Shown: piece by piece, positions 27,536-35,022 of the stretch
Layout of the letters: the number at the start of each line of letters is the position of its first letter
Position numbering within the stretch: position 1 is the first letter of the stretch
DNA from: an uncultured Ulvibacter sp.
GTDB taxonomy: Bacteria > Bacteroidota > Bacteroidia > Flavobacteriales > Flavobacteriaceae
Assembly (NCBI GenBank): GCA_943789105.1
Contig: CALSSW010000005.1
Location: 223,501-287,500, forward strand
Direction of reading: 5' to 3'
Length of the DNA stretch: 64,000 nucleotides
Program-made: the position numbers and the translations under genes
The notes under the pieces: generated by a model
Database searches by the model: none
Told to the model about the DNA's origin: nothing
What the model saw: the letters and a program-made list of their open reading frames with translations, nothing else

Positions 27536-28192
27536 CTAAACAAAAAAAACATAAAAAAAAACCCGAAGCCTAGCTCCGGGTTTTAAATTGTAATTAAGTA
27601 AGATTATAGTCTGAATCCTAACTCTCATCATTCCGTTAACGCCTCCGGTTAATCCCCAAGCCATTATATCGTTACCTGATGCAATACCTAAACCGTAACC
27701 CATTTCAACACCAACATATACTTTTGGCATGATATAGTAGTCTGCTCCTAAAAACACACCAACTCCTACACCAAAAGATGTCTCAGCATCTACAGCATTA
27801 CCAGCGTCATCAGTACTAGATGCTCCACTATCCACATTGATGGCACCTTGGTAACCCCAGAAAGTAGATAAACGTTCAGATCCTGCAAAATGATTTTCAA
27901 CACCATATCCTAATCCAATATTCCAAAGTGTGTCAGAATCTTCTATATCTGAACCAGATACATCAAAAGATGCAGACCAGCGAACAGCTTTTGTTGCAGA
28001 TTCGAATTTTCTCATTGTTACAGTAGCTCCTCTGTCATCAAACATAGCTGCACCGTCAAGGTTAGGCATGAATTGCATTTCAAAAGCAGTGTCTCCTTCA
28101 GCAGGCTTATTAAAAGTTCCTGCATTGGTTGTAACTTGCGCAGAAGCAAATGTAAAACTTGCTAATGCAGTAAAAAGTAATAATTTTTTCAT
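27536..28192 (-). CDS. Small outer-membrane beta-barrel-like protein, 3' end frameshifted
   Basis: 218 residues as read. Signal peptide MKKLLLFTALASFTFASAQ, then amphipathic beta strands (FWGYQGAINVD, FGVGVGVFLGADYYI, VYVGVEMGYGLGIA) suggesting an 8-stranded barrel in the outer membrane. The end looks wrong: after NGMMR the frame gives VRIQTIILLNYNLKPGARL and runs through the terminator hairpin. Dropping one base near 27622-27625 gives NGMMRLGFRL and a stop at 27604-27606, ahead of the terminator; an aromatic residue near the end is what a barrel needs. So the intended gene is about 27604-28192. A TAAATTTG element at 28223-28230 (minus) may be its -7 box. Confidence 0.8.
   Translation of the reverse strand: MKKLLLFTALASFTFASAQVTTNAGTFNKPAEGDTAFEMQFMPNLDGAAMFDDRGATVTMRKFESATKAVRWSASFDVSGSDIEDSDTLWNIGLGYGVENHFAGSERLSTFWGYQGAINVDSGASSTDDAGNAVDAETSFGVGVGVFLGADYYIMPKVYVGVEMGYGLGIASGNDIMAWGLTGGVNGMMRVRIQTIILLNYNLKPGARLRVFFYVFFV
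27559..27584 (-). terminator. Rho-independent terminator after the outer-membrane protein gene
   Basis: AAACCCG...CGGGTTT stem with AGC/GCT inside and a T-run on the minus strand. It lies inside the frameshifted reading frame but 20 bases beyond the stop that is restored by removing one base. Confidence 0.8.
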
Positions 28193-28381
28193 AATAAAAA
28201 TATTTGGTTAATTAATATGGGTCAAATTTAATAACTTTATTCTAAAAAAAAAGCATTTAATCGATGTTTTTAAACATTTTGCCGTATAACGGGGCCTCAC
28301 AGCCCTATATTTTTTCTAAATAAGTGCTTTTTTTTATGCTTTTTAACCCATTTTATTGCTTTTTATGTGATAAATTACTGA

Positions 28382-28413
28382 AAAACCGCATGTATTTTTG
28401 ATACATAGGGTTT
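28382..28413 (-). terminator. Probable terminator after htpG
   Basis: On the minus strand AAACC...TGTAT-loop-ATACA...GGTTTTT forms a hairpin followed by T residues, 23 bases beyond the htpG stop. The stem has an internal mismatch loop. Confidence 0.6.
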
Positions 28414-28435
28414 AAAATCAATAAAAAAATGAGAT

Positions 28436-30328
28436 TTATTTAATCATTTCATAGCTTCTATTTATGAAAGCAGTCATGTCCTCACCTTTTAATAGTCCTT
28501 TACTTAGTTTGGCCAAGTCTAGCGCCTGATTTACCAGGCGCTGCTTTTTCTTAGCGGTTTTGGTATTTAGAATCTCTGTTACCAGCTCATGGTTGGTGTT
28601 TACAATTAAATTATACATATCAGGCATGTTACCCATACCAAACATGCCGCCACCGCCACCATTTTGTTGCATCTCCTTCATTCGGCGCATAAATTCTGGC
28701 TCTGTGATAATAAAAGGATTAGACTTGCTGTCCATAGCTTCTAGTTGCACAGAGAATTTCTCTGCAGGGATCGTCTCGGTTAAAAAGGTTTTTAGGGTTT
28801 CTTTCTCCTGGTCAGAAAGTTTAGAGATAGCCTGCTCATCTTTTTTGATAAGATTATCTATGTGATCTCCATCTACTCTTACAAATGAAATTTTCTCTTG
28901 AGAGGTTTCCATTTTCTGGATAAGGTGAGATATAATAGGAGAGTCTAAAAGCAGTACTTCATACCCTTTATCTTTTGCAGCGGCAATGTAAGAGTGTTGT
29001 TCTTCTTTGTTACTTGCATACAATAGCACAAGCTTATCATCTTTATCTGTTTGTACTGCAGCTAATTTTTCTTTAAGTTCTGCAAAAGTGTGATAGTTTC
29101 CATCTACCGTTGGGTATAACATAAAGTCCTGGGCTTTGTCAAAGAATTTATCTTCGGTAAGCATTCCGTACTCAATCACTATTTTAATATCATCCCACTT
29201 TGCGTTAAACTCTTCACGGTTGTCTTTAAATAAACTCTTTAATTTGTCACCCACCTTACGTGTTATGTAACTAGAGATTTTCTTTACAGCCCCATCTGCT
29301 TGCAAATAACTACGAGATACATTTAAAGGAATGTCTGGAGAGTCTATCACACCACGAAGCATGGTCAAGAATTCTGGTACAATACCCTCTACATTATCTG
29401 TAACAAACACCTGGTTTTGGTATAACTGTATTTTATCTTTCTGGATTTGCATGTCCTTATTCATCTTCGGGAAGTATAAAATTCCAGTAAGGTTGAAAGG
29501 ATAGTCTACGTTTAAATGTATATTAAAGAGTGGCTCCTCAAATTGCATAGGGTACAACTCTCTGTAAAAACCGCTGTAGTCTTCATCCTTTAATTCACTT
29601 GGCTGCTTTGTCCAAGCTGGGCTTGGGTTATTGATAATGTTATCCACCTCTCTAGTAGGTGCAGCATCCTCTTCTTTGGCATCTTCGGGCTTTGGAAGGG
29701 TTTCTGTTTTCATTCCAAATTTAATTGGAATAGGCATAAACTTATTATACTTAGTCAAAAGCTCAGTTATTTTAGCATCTTCTAAAAATGCGACCTCTTC
29801 CTCGCTGATGTGCAGTATAATCTCAGTTCCTCTTTGTGTTTTTGATCCCTCTACTAAGGTGTAGTTTGGAGACCCATCACAGCTCCAATGCGCTGCGGGT
29901 TCATCTTTGTAGCTCTTTGTGATAATCTCTACGTTATCTGCTACCATAAAGGCAGAATAGAAACCTAGACCAAAATGGCCAATAATTCCAGCATCTTCCC
30001 CTTTTTTGTCTTTGTACTTTTCTATAAACTCTTCTGCGCCAGAGAAAGCGATTTGATTGATGTATTTTTCAACTTCTTCTTTTGTCATTCCTACACCTTG
30101 ATCAATGATGTGCAATTTTTTACCTTCCTTATCTACTTTAATTTCAATAAAAGGATTGCCATATTCTATTTTAGCTTCTCCAATATTGGATAGGTGTTTT
30201 AATTTTAAAGTTGCATCTGTAGCATTACTTACTAGCTCACGTAAAAAGATTTCGTGATCACTATATAAAAACTTTTTGATAAGCGGGAAAATATTTTCTA
30301 CCGATACATTGATTGTTCCTGTGCTCAT
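28436..30328 (-). CDS. htpG: Molecular chaperone HtpG (Hsp90)
   Basis: 630 residues, normal for bacterial Hsp90. The N-terminal GHKL ATPase has LRELVSNATDA (catalytic Glu and Mg-binding Asn), the lid segment DQGVGMTKEE and GHFGLGFYSAFMV. The middle domain contains SRSYLQAD with the arginine that contacts ATP. The C-terminal dimerisation domain includes a Gly/Met-rich stretch (GGGGGMFGMGNMPDM). It folds and stabilises client proteins, particularly on heat stress. The region between its start and the divergent TetR gene holds two palindromes that could serve as operators. Confidence 0.97.
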   Translation of the reverse strand: MSTGTINVSVENIFPLIKKFLYSDHEIFLRELVSNATDATLKLKHLSNIGEAKIEYGNPFIEIKVDKEGKKLHIIDQGVGMTKEEVEKYINQIAFSGAEEFIEKYKDKKGEDAGIIGHFGLGFYSAFMVADNVEIITKSYKDEPAAHWSCDGSPNYTLVEGSKTQRGTEIILHISEEEVAFLEDAKITELLTKYNKFMPIPIKFGMKTETLPKPEDAKEEDAAPTREVDNIINNPSPAWTKQPSELKDEDYSGFYRELYPMQFEEPLFNIHLNVDYPFNLTGILYFPKMNKDMQIQKDKIQLYQNQVFVTDNVEGIVPEFLTMLRGVIDSPDIPLNVSRSYLQADGAVKKISSYITRKVGDKLKSLFKDNREEFNAKWDDIKIVIEYGMLTEDKFFDKAQDFMLYPTVDGNYHTFAELKEKLAAVQTDKDDKLVLLYASNKEEQHSYIAAAKDKGYEVLLLDSPIISHLIQKMETSQEKISFVRVDGDHIDNLIKKDEQAISKLSDQEKETLKTFLTETIPAEKFSVQLEAMDSKSNPFIITEPEFMRRMKEMQQNGGGGGMFGMGNMPDMYNLIVNTNHELVTEILNTKTAKKKQRLVNQALDLAKLSKGLLKGEDMTAFINRSYEMIK

Positions 30329-30421
30329 TTTTGTATAATTTATTGAATTATGATTTTTATTTCTTCGGAAATATTACATTCCACTTTTACCTAGTCAAAG
30401 AAAATACCACGTTTGATTTTG

Positions 30422-30434
30422 TGACAGGTTGTCA
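30422..30434. promoter_or_regulatory. Palindrome TGACA-GGT-TGTCA between htpG and the TetR gene
   Basis: Perfect 5-bp arms around a 3-bp centre in the 197-bp divergent intergenic region, about 94 bases from the htpG start and 92 from the TetR start. A possible operator; short enough that chance is not excluded. Confidence 0.4.
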
Positions 30435-30449
30435 TTTGTTTTGTTTTTT

Positions 30450-30465
30450 AACACAACATTGTGTT
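30450..30465. promoter_or_regulatory. 16-bp palindrome upstream of the TetR gene
   Basis: AACACAA-CA-TTGTGTT has perfect 7-bp arms and lies 60 bases before the ATG of a TetR-family repressor. Length and placement match typical TetR autoregulatory operators. The divergent htpG promoter could be affected too. Confidence 0.5.
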
Positions 30466-30525
30466 TAACAAATATTTAAATTAATTGAACGTTTTGTATT
30501 TTTACATTCCAAAACAGAACCTATT

Positions 30526-31218
30526 ATGGCTACAAAAAAATCAAACACAACCCCAACAAAAAAGACGACCAGCAAAACCAAAGCAATTACCAAGGATGTG
30601 ATTGTATCTGCCTACATGGAGTACGTACTCATGAATGAGAAAACCCCCAAAAGCGTCTATAAGTTTGCCAAAGAGCATGCCATGACAGAAGCTAAGTTTT
30701 ATAAATTTTTTGGAAGCTTTGAAAACTTGCAACAAGGTATTTGGACCGCGTTTTTTGACAATGCGATGAAATTGGGGCAAAAAACTCCTGAGTATGCAAA
30801 CTTCAACAATCAAGAAAAAATGCTTACTTTTTTCTTCACCTTCTTTGAACTGTTAACTGCCAATAGAAGTTATGTCATGTTTACTCTAAAACAGCATGGA
30901 GATATGATGAAGAATTTATCTCAGTTAAAACCCCTGAGATCAAACATCAAAGAATTTGCTGCCACTTTGATTGATCAAAAAAACGAAGAGAAATCTTTCA
31001 AAATACTAAAACAACCTGTTTCTGTATTTAGTGAAGGTGCCTGGTTACAGACCCTGTTTATCATGAAATACTGGATGGAAGACAACTCTGCTTCTTTCGA
31101 GAAAACCGATGTTGTGATAGAAAAATCTGTACGTGCCATTTTTGATGTTTTTGAAACGACTCCTTTAGAAAGTATTTTAGATTTTGGAAAGTTTTTGTGG
31201 AAAGAGAAAATGAATTAA
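30526..31218 (+). CDS. TetR-family transcriptional regulator
   Basis: 230 residues. A Lys/Thr-rich N-terminal tail (about 1-22) precedes a TetR-like helix-turn-helix (TPKSVYKFAKEHAMTEAKFYKFFGSFENL), with the recognition helix EAKFYKFF in place of the usual xxLYxHF. The rest is helical and resembles the TetR C-terminal domains seen in Bacteroidetes. A palindrome 60 bases upstream may be its own operator. The next gene on the same strand, 87 bases on, is an AarF-like kinase; I recall this pairing in other flavobacteria. The ligand is unknown. Confidence 0.87.
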   Translation: MATKKSNTTPTKKTTSKTKAITKDVIVSAYMEYVLMNEKTPKSVYKFAKEHAMTEAKFYKFFGSFENLQQGIWTAFFDNAMKLGQKTPEYANFNNQEKMLTFFFTFFELLTANRSYVMFTLKQHGDMMKNLSQLKPLRSNIKEFAATLIDQKNEEKSFKILKQPVSVFSEGAWLQTLFIMKYWMEDNSASFEKTDVVIEKSVRAIFDVFETTPLESILDFGKFLWKEKMN

Positions 31219-31305
31219 TCGCGTGTTTTAAATTTTCTAAAATTTCAGAATAAACCACACCAAACATTTGTATTCCAAATAGCCTCAAAGAGAAACTACG
31301 CCCCC

Positions 31306-32625
31306 ATGAAAACAATAGATAGTATACCTACAGGTAAAATATCACGAGCCACAAGACTAGTGAGAACAGGTGTTAAAGTTGGTATTAATCAACTTAAATA
31401 TTACGGAGACACCCTAGTTGATCCTCAAAATGCCAAAGAGAAACTCAATCAAAACAATGCCAGCGATATCTATGAAGGGTTAAAAAACTTGAAGGGTTCT
31501 GCCTTAAAAGTTGCTCAAATGCTAAGCATGGAAAAAAACATTTTGCCAAAGGCGTATGTAGAACAATTTTCATTGGCACAATTCTCTGTACCTCCACTTT
31601 CTGCTCCTTTGGTAAGAAAAACATTTTATAAATACTTTGGCAAACATCCAGAAGATCTCTTTGACACCTTTAATTCACAGTCTATTGCAGCTGCTAGTAT
31701 TGGACAAGTACACCAGGCTACAAAGGATGGTAAAGAGTTAGCTATTAAAATTCAATACCCGGGAGTTGCAGATAGTATTAGCAGTGATTTGGCCATAGTT
31801 AAGCCAGTGGCTATAAAAATGTTTAATATTAAAGGTAAAGACAGTGATAAGTACTTTGAAGAAGTAGAGCAAAAACTTCTTGAAGAAACAGACTATACCC
31901 TAGAGGTTAAACAAAGCCAGCAAATGGTCTTAGATTGCAAGCATATTGAGCATCTAATTTTTCCTAACTATTATCCAAACCTCTCAAACCAACGTATTAT
32001 CACCATGGATTGGATGCAGGGTGACCATTTAAGTGAGTTTACAAAAGTAAACACGGATACAAAATTAGCAGACAGGCTAGGGCAGGCCCTCTGGGATTTT
32101 TACATGTACCAAATGCATGAATTAAAAAGGGTACATGCAGATCCTCACCCAGGAAATTTTTTGGTAACTACTAAAGGGGAACTTGTGGCTATAGATTTTG
32201 GTTGTATAAAGGTGGTTCCTGATGCGTTTTATATCCCTTATTTCGAGTTAGCAATCCCAGAAAACATTAATAATCCAGAGATGTTTACACAAAAACTGTA
32301 TGAATTAGAAATTCTAACTCCAAGAGATACCCCAGAAGAAATTGCTTTTTTCTCTACCCTGTTTCATGAAATGTTAAGCCTATTTACTCAGCCTATGCAC
32401 AAGGAAACTTTTGATTTTAGTGATGAAACCTTTTTTAGTAAAGTGGCAGATCTAAGTGAAAAATATTCAAAAGACACTCAGTTACGTAAAATGAATGGCA
32501 ATAGAGGATCTAAGCATTTTCTATACATTAACAGAACCTTCTTTGGTCTGTATAATTTAATGAATGATCTAGGAGCAAAAGTGCTAGTAAATAATTACAA
32601 AACCTTAAAAAGTAATATTGTTTAA
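31306..32625 (+). CDS. AarF/ABC1/UbiB-family atypical kinase
   Basis: 439 residues. It has the ABC1 kinase signs: KGSALKVAQMLSME (the KxGQ-like helix, here KVAQM), FYKYFGKHPEDLF, the Ala-rich loop AAASIGQVHQA replacing the Gly loop, LAIKIQYPGV with the ATP-binding Lys, HADPHPGNF (catalytic loop) and VAIDFGCIK (DFG metal site). UbiB-like proteins support quinone synthesis or lipid handling. Flavobacteria use menaquinone, so a ubiquinone role is unlikely. It follows a TetR regulator, probably in one transcript. Confidence 0.93.
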   Translation: MKTIDSIPTGKISRATRLVRTGVKVGINQLKYYGDTLVDPQNAKEKLNQNNASDIYEGLKNLKGSALKVAQMLSMEKNILPKAYVEQFSLAQFSVPPLSAPLVRKTFYKYFGKHPEDLFDTFNSQSIAAASIGQVHQATKDGKELAIKIQYPGVADSISSDLAIVKPVAIKMFNIKGKDSDKYFEEVEQKLLEETDYTLEVKQSQQMVLDCKHIEHLIFPNYYPNLSNQRIITMDWMQGDHLSEFTKVNTDTKLADRLGQALWDFYMYQMHELKRVHADPHPGNFLVTTKGELVAIDFGCIKVVPDAFYIPYFELAIPENINNPEMFTQKLYELEILTPRDTPEEIAFFSTLFHEMLSLFTQPMHKETFDFSDETFFSKVADLSEKYSKDTQLRKMNGNRGSKHFLYINRTFFGLYNLMNDLGAKVLVNNYKTLKSNIV

Positions 32626-32717
32626 TTTTTTTGCTAAAAAGTTAAACAATATTTATATATTGTACTTAATTATAATGGATAGTAGTTTTAATTACTATTT
32701 TATTGGTTAGGTTGTTT

Positions 32718-32747
32718 AAAAAAGGGAGGCTGGTTGCCTTCCTTTTT
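32718..32747. terminator. Bidirectional terminator between the AarF-like gene and trmD
   Basis: AAAAAGGGAGGC-TGGTT-GCCTTCCTTTTT hairpin with A-run and T-run on both sides. It lies between the convergent ends of two genes, 5 bases from the trmD stop. Confidence 0.75.
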
Positions 32748-32751
32748 GTTT

Positions 32752-33432
32752 TTACTCTAATAAATCTGGTCTTCTTTTTTGAGTGTTCTTATAGGCCTGA
32801 TCTTCTCTCCATTTTTCAATGTTAGCACCGTGACCACTTAAAAGTACATCTGGCACCTTCCATCCCTTATACTCTGCGGGTCTAGTATAGGTTGGTGGCG
32901 CTAATAAACCGTCTTGAAAGCTGTCTGTAAGTGCGCTTGTTTCATTGCCTAACACACCAGGTATTAACCTAATTACAGAGTCACAAACAATAGCCGCCGC
33001 CAACTCACCACCGCTTAGTACATAATCACCAACAGAGATTTCTCTGGTAATAAACTGATCCCGAACCCGTTGGTCAACTCCTTTGTAATGCCCACATAAA
33101 ATAATAATATTCCCTTTAAGAGATAACTGATTTGAGATACCTTGGTTTAGTGTTTGGCCCTCTGGTGTCATGTAAATTACATCATCATAGTCTCTCTCTG
33201 CTTTTAAGCCGCTTATGCATTTGTCTATGGGTTCAATCATCATAACCATACCGGCGCCCCCTCCAAATTGATAGTCGTCAATTTGGTTATAGCTATTGCT
33301 TGCAAAATCTCTTAGGTTGTGCAAATGCACCTCTACTAGTCCTTTTTCTATGGCGCGCTTTAAGATAGAGGCCTCAAAAGGACTTTTTAGTAATTCTGGT
33401 AATACGGTAATAATATCGATGCGCATAGCCAT
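32752..33432 (-). CDS. trmD: tRNA (guanine-N1-)-methyltransferase TrmD
   Basis: 226 residues, usual length. It methylates G37 of tRNAs next to the anticodon, preventing +1 frameshifting. Seen: [23 protein letters not shown], the SPOUT trefoil knot segments [13 protein letters not shown] and [16 protein letters not shown], and the C-terminal WRED ([16 protein letters not shown]). The second Met, 6 bases in, matches the family start better. Usually linked to rpsP and rplS in bacteria; not here. Confidence 0.96.
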   Translation of the reverse strand: MAMRIDIITVLPELLKSPFEASILKRAIEKGLVEVHLHNLRDFASNSYNQIDDYQFGGGAGMVMMIEPIDKCISGLKAERDYDDVIYMTPEGQTLNQGISNQLSLKGNIIILCGHYKGVDQRVRDQFITREISVGDYVLSGGELAAAIVCDSVIRLIPGVLGNETSALTDSFQDGLLAPPTYTRPAEYKGWKVPDVLLSGHGANIEKWREDQAYKNTQKRRPDLLE

Positions 33433-33479
33433 GGTGTTTTAACGTGTTTAATGAGCACTAAATGTCAAGCTAAGATAAT

Positions 33480-34847
33480 TTAAAAAGGCTTTTTTCCTTT
33501 TTGTTTGTTTCTTTGATTGAAATTTTTATCTCCCTTAGTTCTTGCTTTTTTGTACTTTAATTTTATGGTTTTTTTGTAAGAACCTCCCTGGTTTGTTTTG
33601 CTGTTTTTCTCACTCTTTTCATGAAAACTTGAACCACCCTGCTCAAATTGTTGCTTGTGAGGGTTCTCTCTCTCTAAGCTTGCTGGTTGTTCTTCTAGAG
33701 TTAGTTTTGTCGAAATCTCAATCTCTTTCGCAATGGCTGTTTTTTCAATAGATATGCCCATGAGGGTTTCTATAGCTTCTCTAAAGGGTTGTTCTTTTTC
33801 TGTGGTAAGTAATATTGCGGTTCCTTGCGCCTGAGCACGACCAGTTCTTCCAATACGGTGCATATAGTTTTCTGGGAACCTTGGCGTATCTACATTTACA
33901 ACATGACTTACAAGATCTAAATCCAGACCCCGCGCCATGATATCTGTAGTAACTAAAATACGTGTTTTGTTGGCATTAAAGTTTTCTATCGACCTTATAC
34001 GATAGTTCTGTGTTTTGTTGGAATGTATAACAGCAACATCATCTTTAAATTTTTCTTGTAGAAGCTCATAGAGTAGATCTGCCCTTTTTTTATTAGGAAC
34101 AAACACCAGTGTTTTTGTAAATATCTCTTTGTCTTTTAATAAGTAACAAACCACATTTGCCTTGGTGTAGAAGTTTGGAACATCATAAGTGGTTTGTTTA
34201 ATATTATCTAAGGGTGTACCACTTACAGCAACAGATATCGTGGTTGGGTTTTTAAAAAAATCATTAATAAATATAGCAACATCATCTGTCATCGTTGCAG
34301 AGTACATGATGTTTTGTCGTTGTGCTTGTAGCAGTTCAAAGATATTGGTGAGTTGAAACCTGAAGCCCAAATCTAGCATTACATCCACCTCATCAATAAC
34401 TAGTTTTTTTATGTGCTTTGTTTTTAAGGCACGGCTTAAAATAAGGTCATATAGCCTTCCTGGAGTTGCAACGATAATATCTGCACCTTCCCACACAGCT
34501 TCTTTATGGGTATTAATGTTTACTCCACCATATACACCAACCACTCTTATAGAAGAGTATTTACCAAACTTTTTAATTTCATCAACTACCTGTAATACAA
34601 GCTCTCTTGTAGGCACTAAAACCAATATTCGCGGGTCTATTTGCTTAGAAAACTTCAATCCGCTTATAAGTGGGAGCATGTAGGCGAAGGTTTTTCCTGT
34701 CCCTGTTTGGGCAATACCTACCACATCTTTTCCAGACCCTATTGGAGCAAACGATTTTGTTTGAATTTCTGTGGGTGTATCATACCCCAAATCTTCAATT
34801 GCAAAATGTAATTGCTTGTTAATTTTAAAATCGTGAAAAGAATCCAT
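33480..34847 (-). CDS. DEAD-box-like ATP-dependent RNA helicase with motif II DEVD
   Basis: 455 residues from the ATG at 34847; an in-frame TTG 18 bases earlier is less likely. The two RecA-like domains hold the Q-motif (GYDTPTEIQ), motif I AQTGTGKT, PTREL, motif II as VIDEVD rather than DEAD, SAT, and HRIGRTGRA. The tail after about residue 375 is basic and low complexity (KTNQGGSYKKTIKLKYKKAR), typical of RNA-binding extensions in RhlE-like helicases. Cytoplasmic RNA remodelling, such as ribosome assembly or cold adaptation, is the family role. An inverted repeat precedes it. Confidence 0.92.
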   Translation of the reverse strand: MDSFHDFKINKQLHFAIEDLGYDTPTEIQTKSFAPIGSGKDVVGIAQTGTGKTFAYMLPLISGLKFSKQIDPRILVLVPTRELVLQVVDEIKKFGKYSSIRVVGVYGGVNINTHKEAVWEGADIIVATPGRLYDLILSRALKTKHIKKLVIDEVDVMLDLGFRFQLTNIFELLQAQRQNIMYSATMTDDVAIFINDFFKNPTTISVAVSGTPLDNIKQTTYDVPNFYTKANVVCYLLKDKEIFTKTLVFVPNKKRADLLYELLQEKFKDDVAVIHSNKTQNYRIRSIENFNANKTRILVTTDIMARGLDLDLVSHVVNVDTPRFPENYMHRIGRTGRAQAQGTAILLTTEKEQPFREAIETLMGISIEKTAIAKEIEISTKLTLEEQPASLERENPHKQQFEQGGSSFHEKSEKNSKTNQGGSYKKTIKLKYKKARTKGDKNFNQRNKQKGKKPF

Positions 34848-34897
34848 ATTTGGTATTTTGGGCAAAGCTACAATTTATAATTTAGGTCTTTTCAAGG

Positions 34898-34933
34898 TAT
34901 ACTATAATACTTAATGTTTATTACTATAGTATA
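34898..34933. repeat. Inverted repeat before the helicase gene
   Basis: TATACTATA...TATAGTATA, 9-bp perfect arms 18 bases apart, about 50 bases before the helicase ATG and next to the GAPDH terminator. Could be an operator or a 5'-UTR hairpin, as cold-shock helicases often have. Confidence 0.5.
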
Positions 34934-34941
34934 GCCAATTA

Positions 34942-34974
34942 AAAAAGCCATCAACACTGGGTTCATGGCTTTAT
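34942..34974 (-). terminator. Rho-independent terminator after the GAPDH gene
   Basis: On the minus strand AAAGCCAT...ATGGCTTTTTT with a 13-base loop, 49 bases after the GAPDH stop. Confidence 0.75.
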
Positions 34975-35022
34975 TTTTTGATTTATTGTGTCATTAGCAT
35001 GGTGTTACACCAGGGCAAACTA

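Noticed and set aside
28285..28318. Plus-strand hairpin GGGC-CTCACA-GCCC followed by T-rich sequence
   Set aside because: No plus-strand gene ends nearby, the stem is only four pairs, and the htpG terminator is better placed elsewhere.
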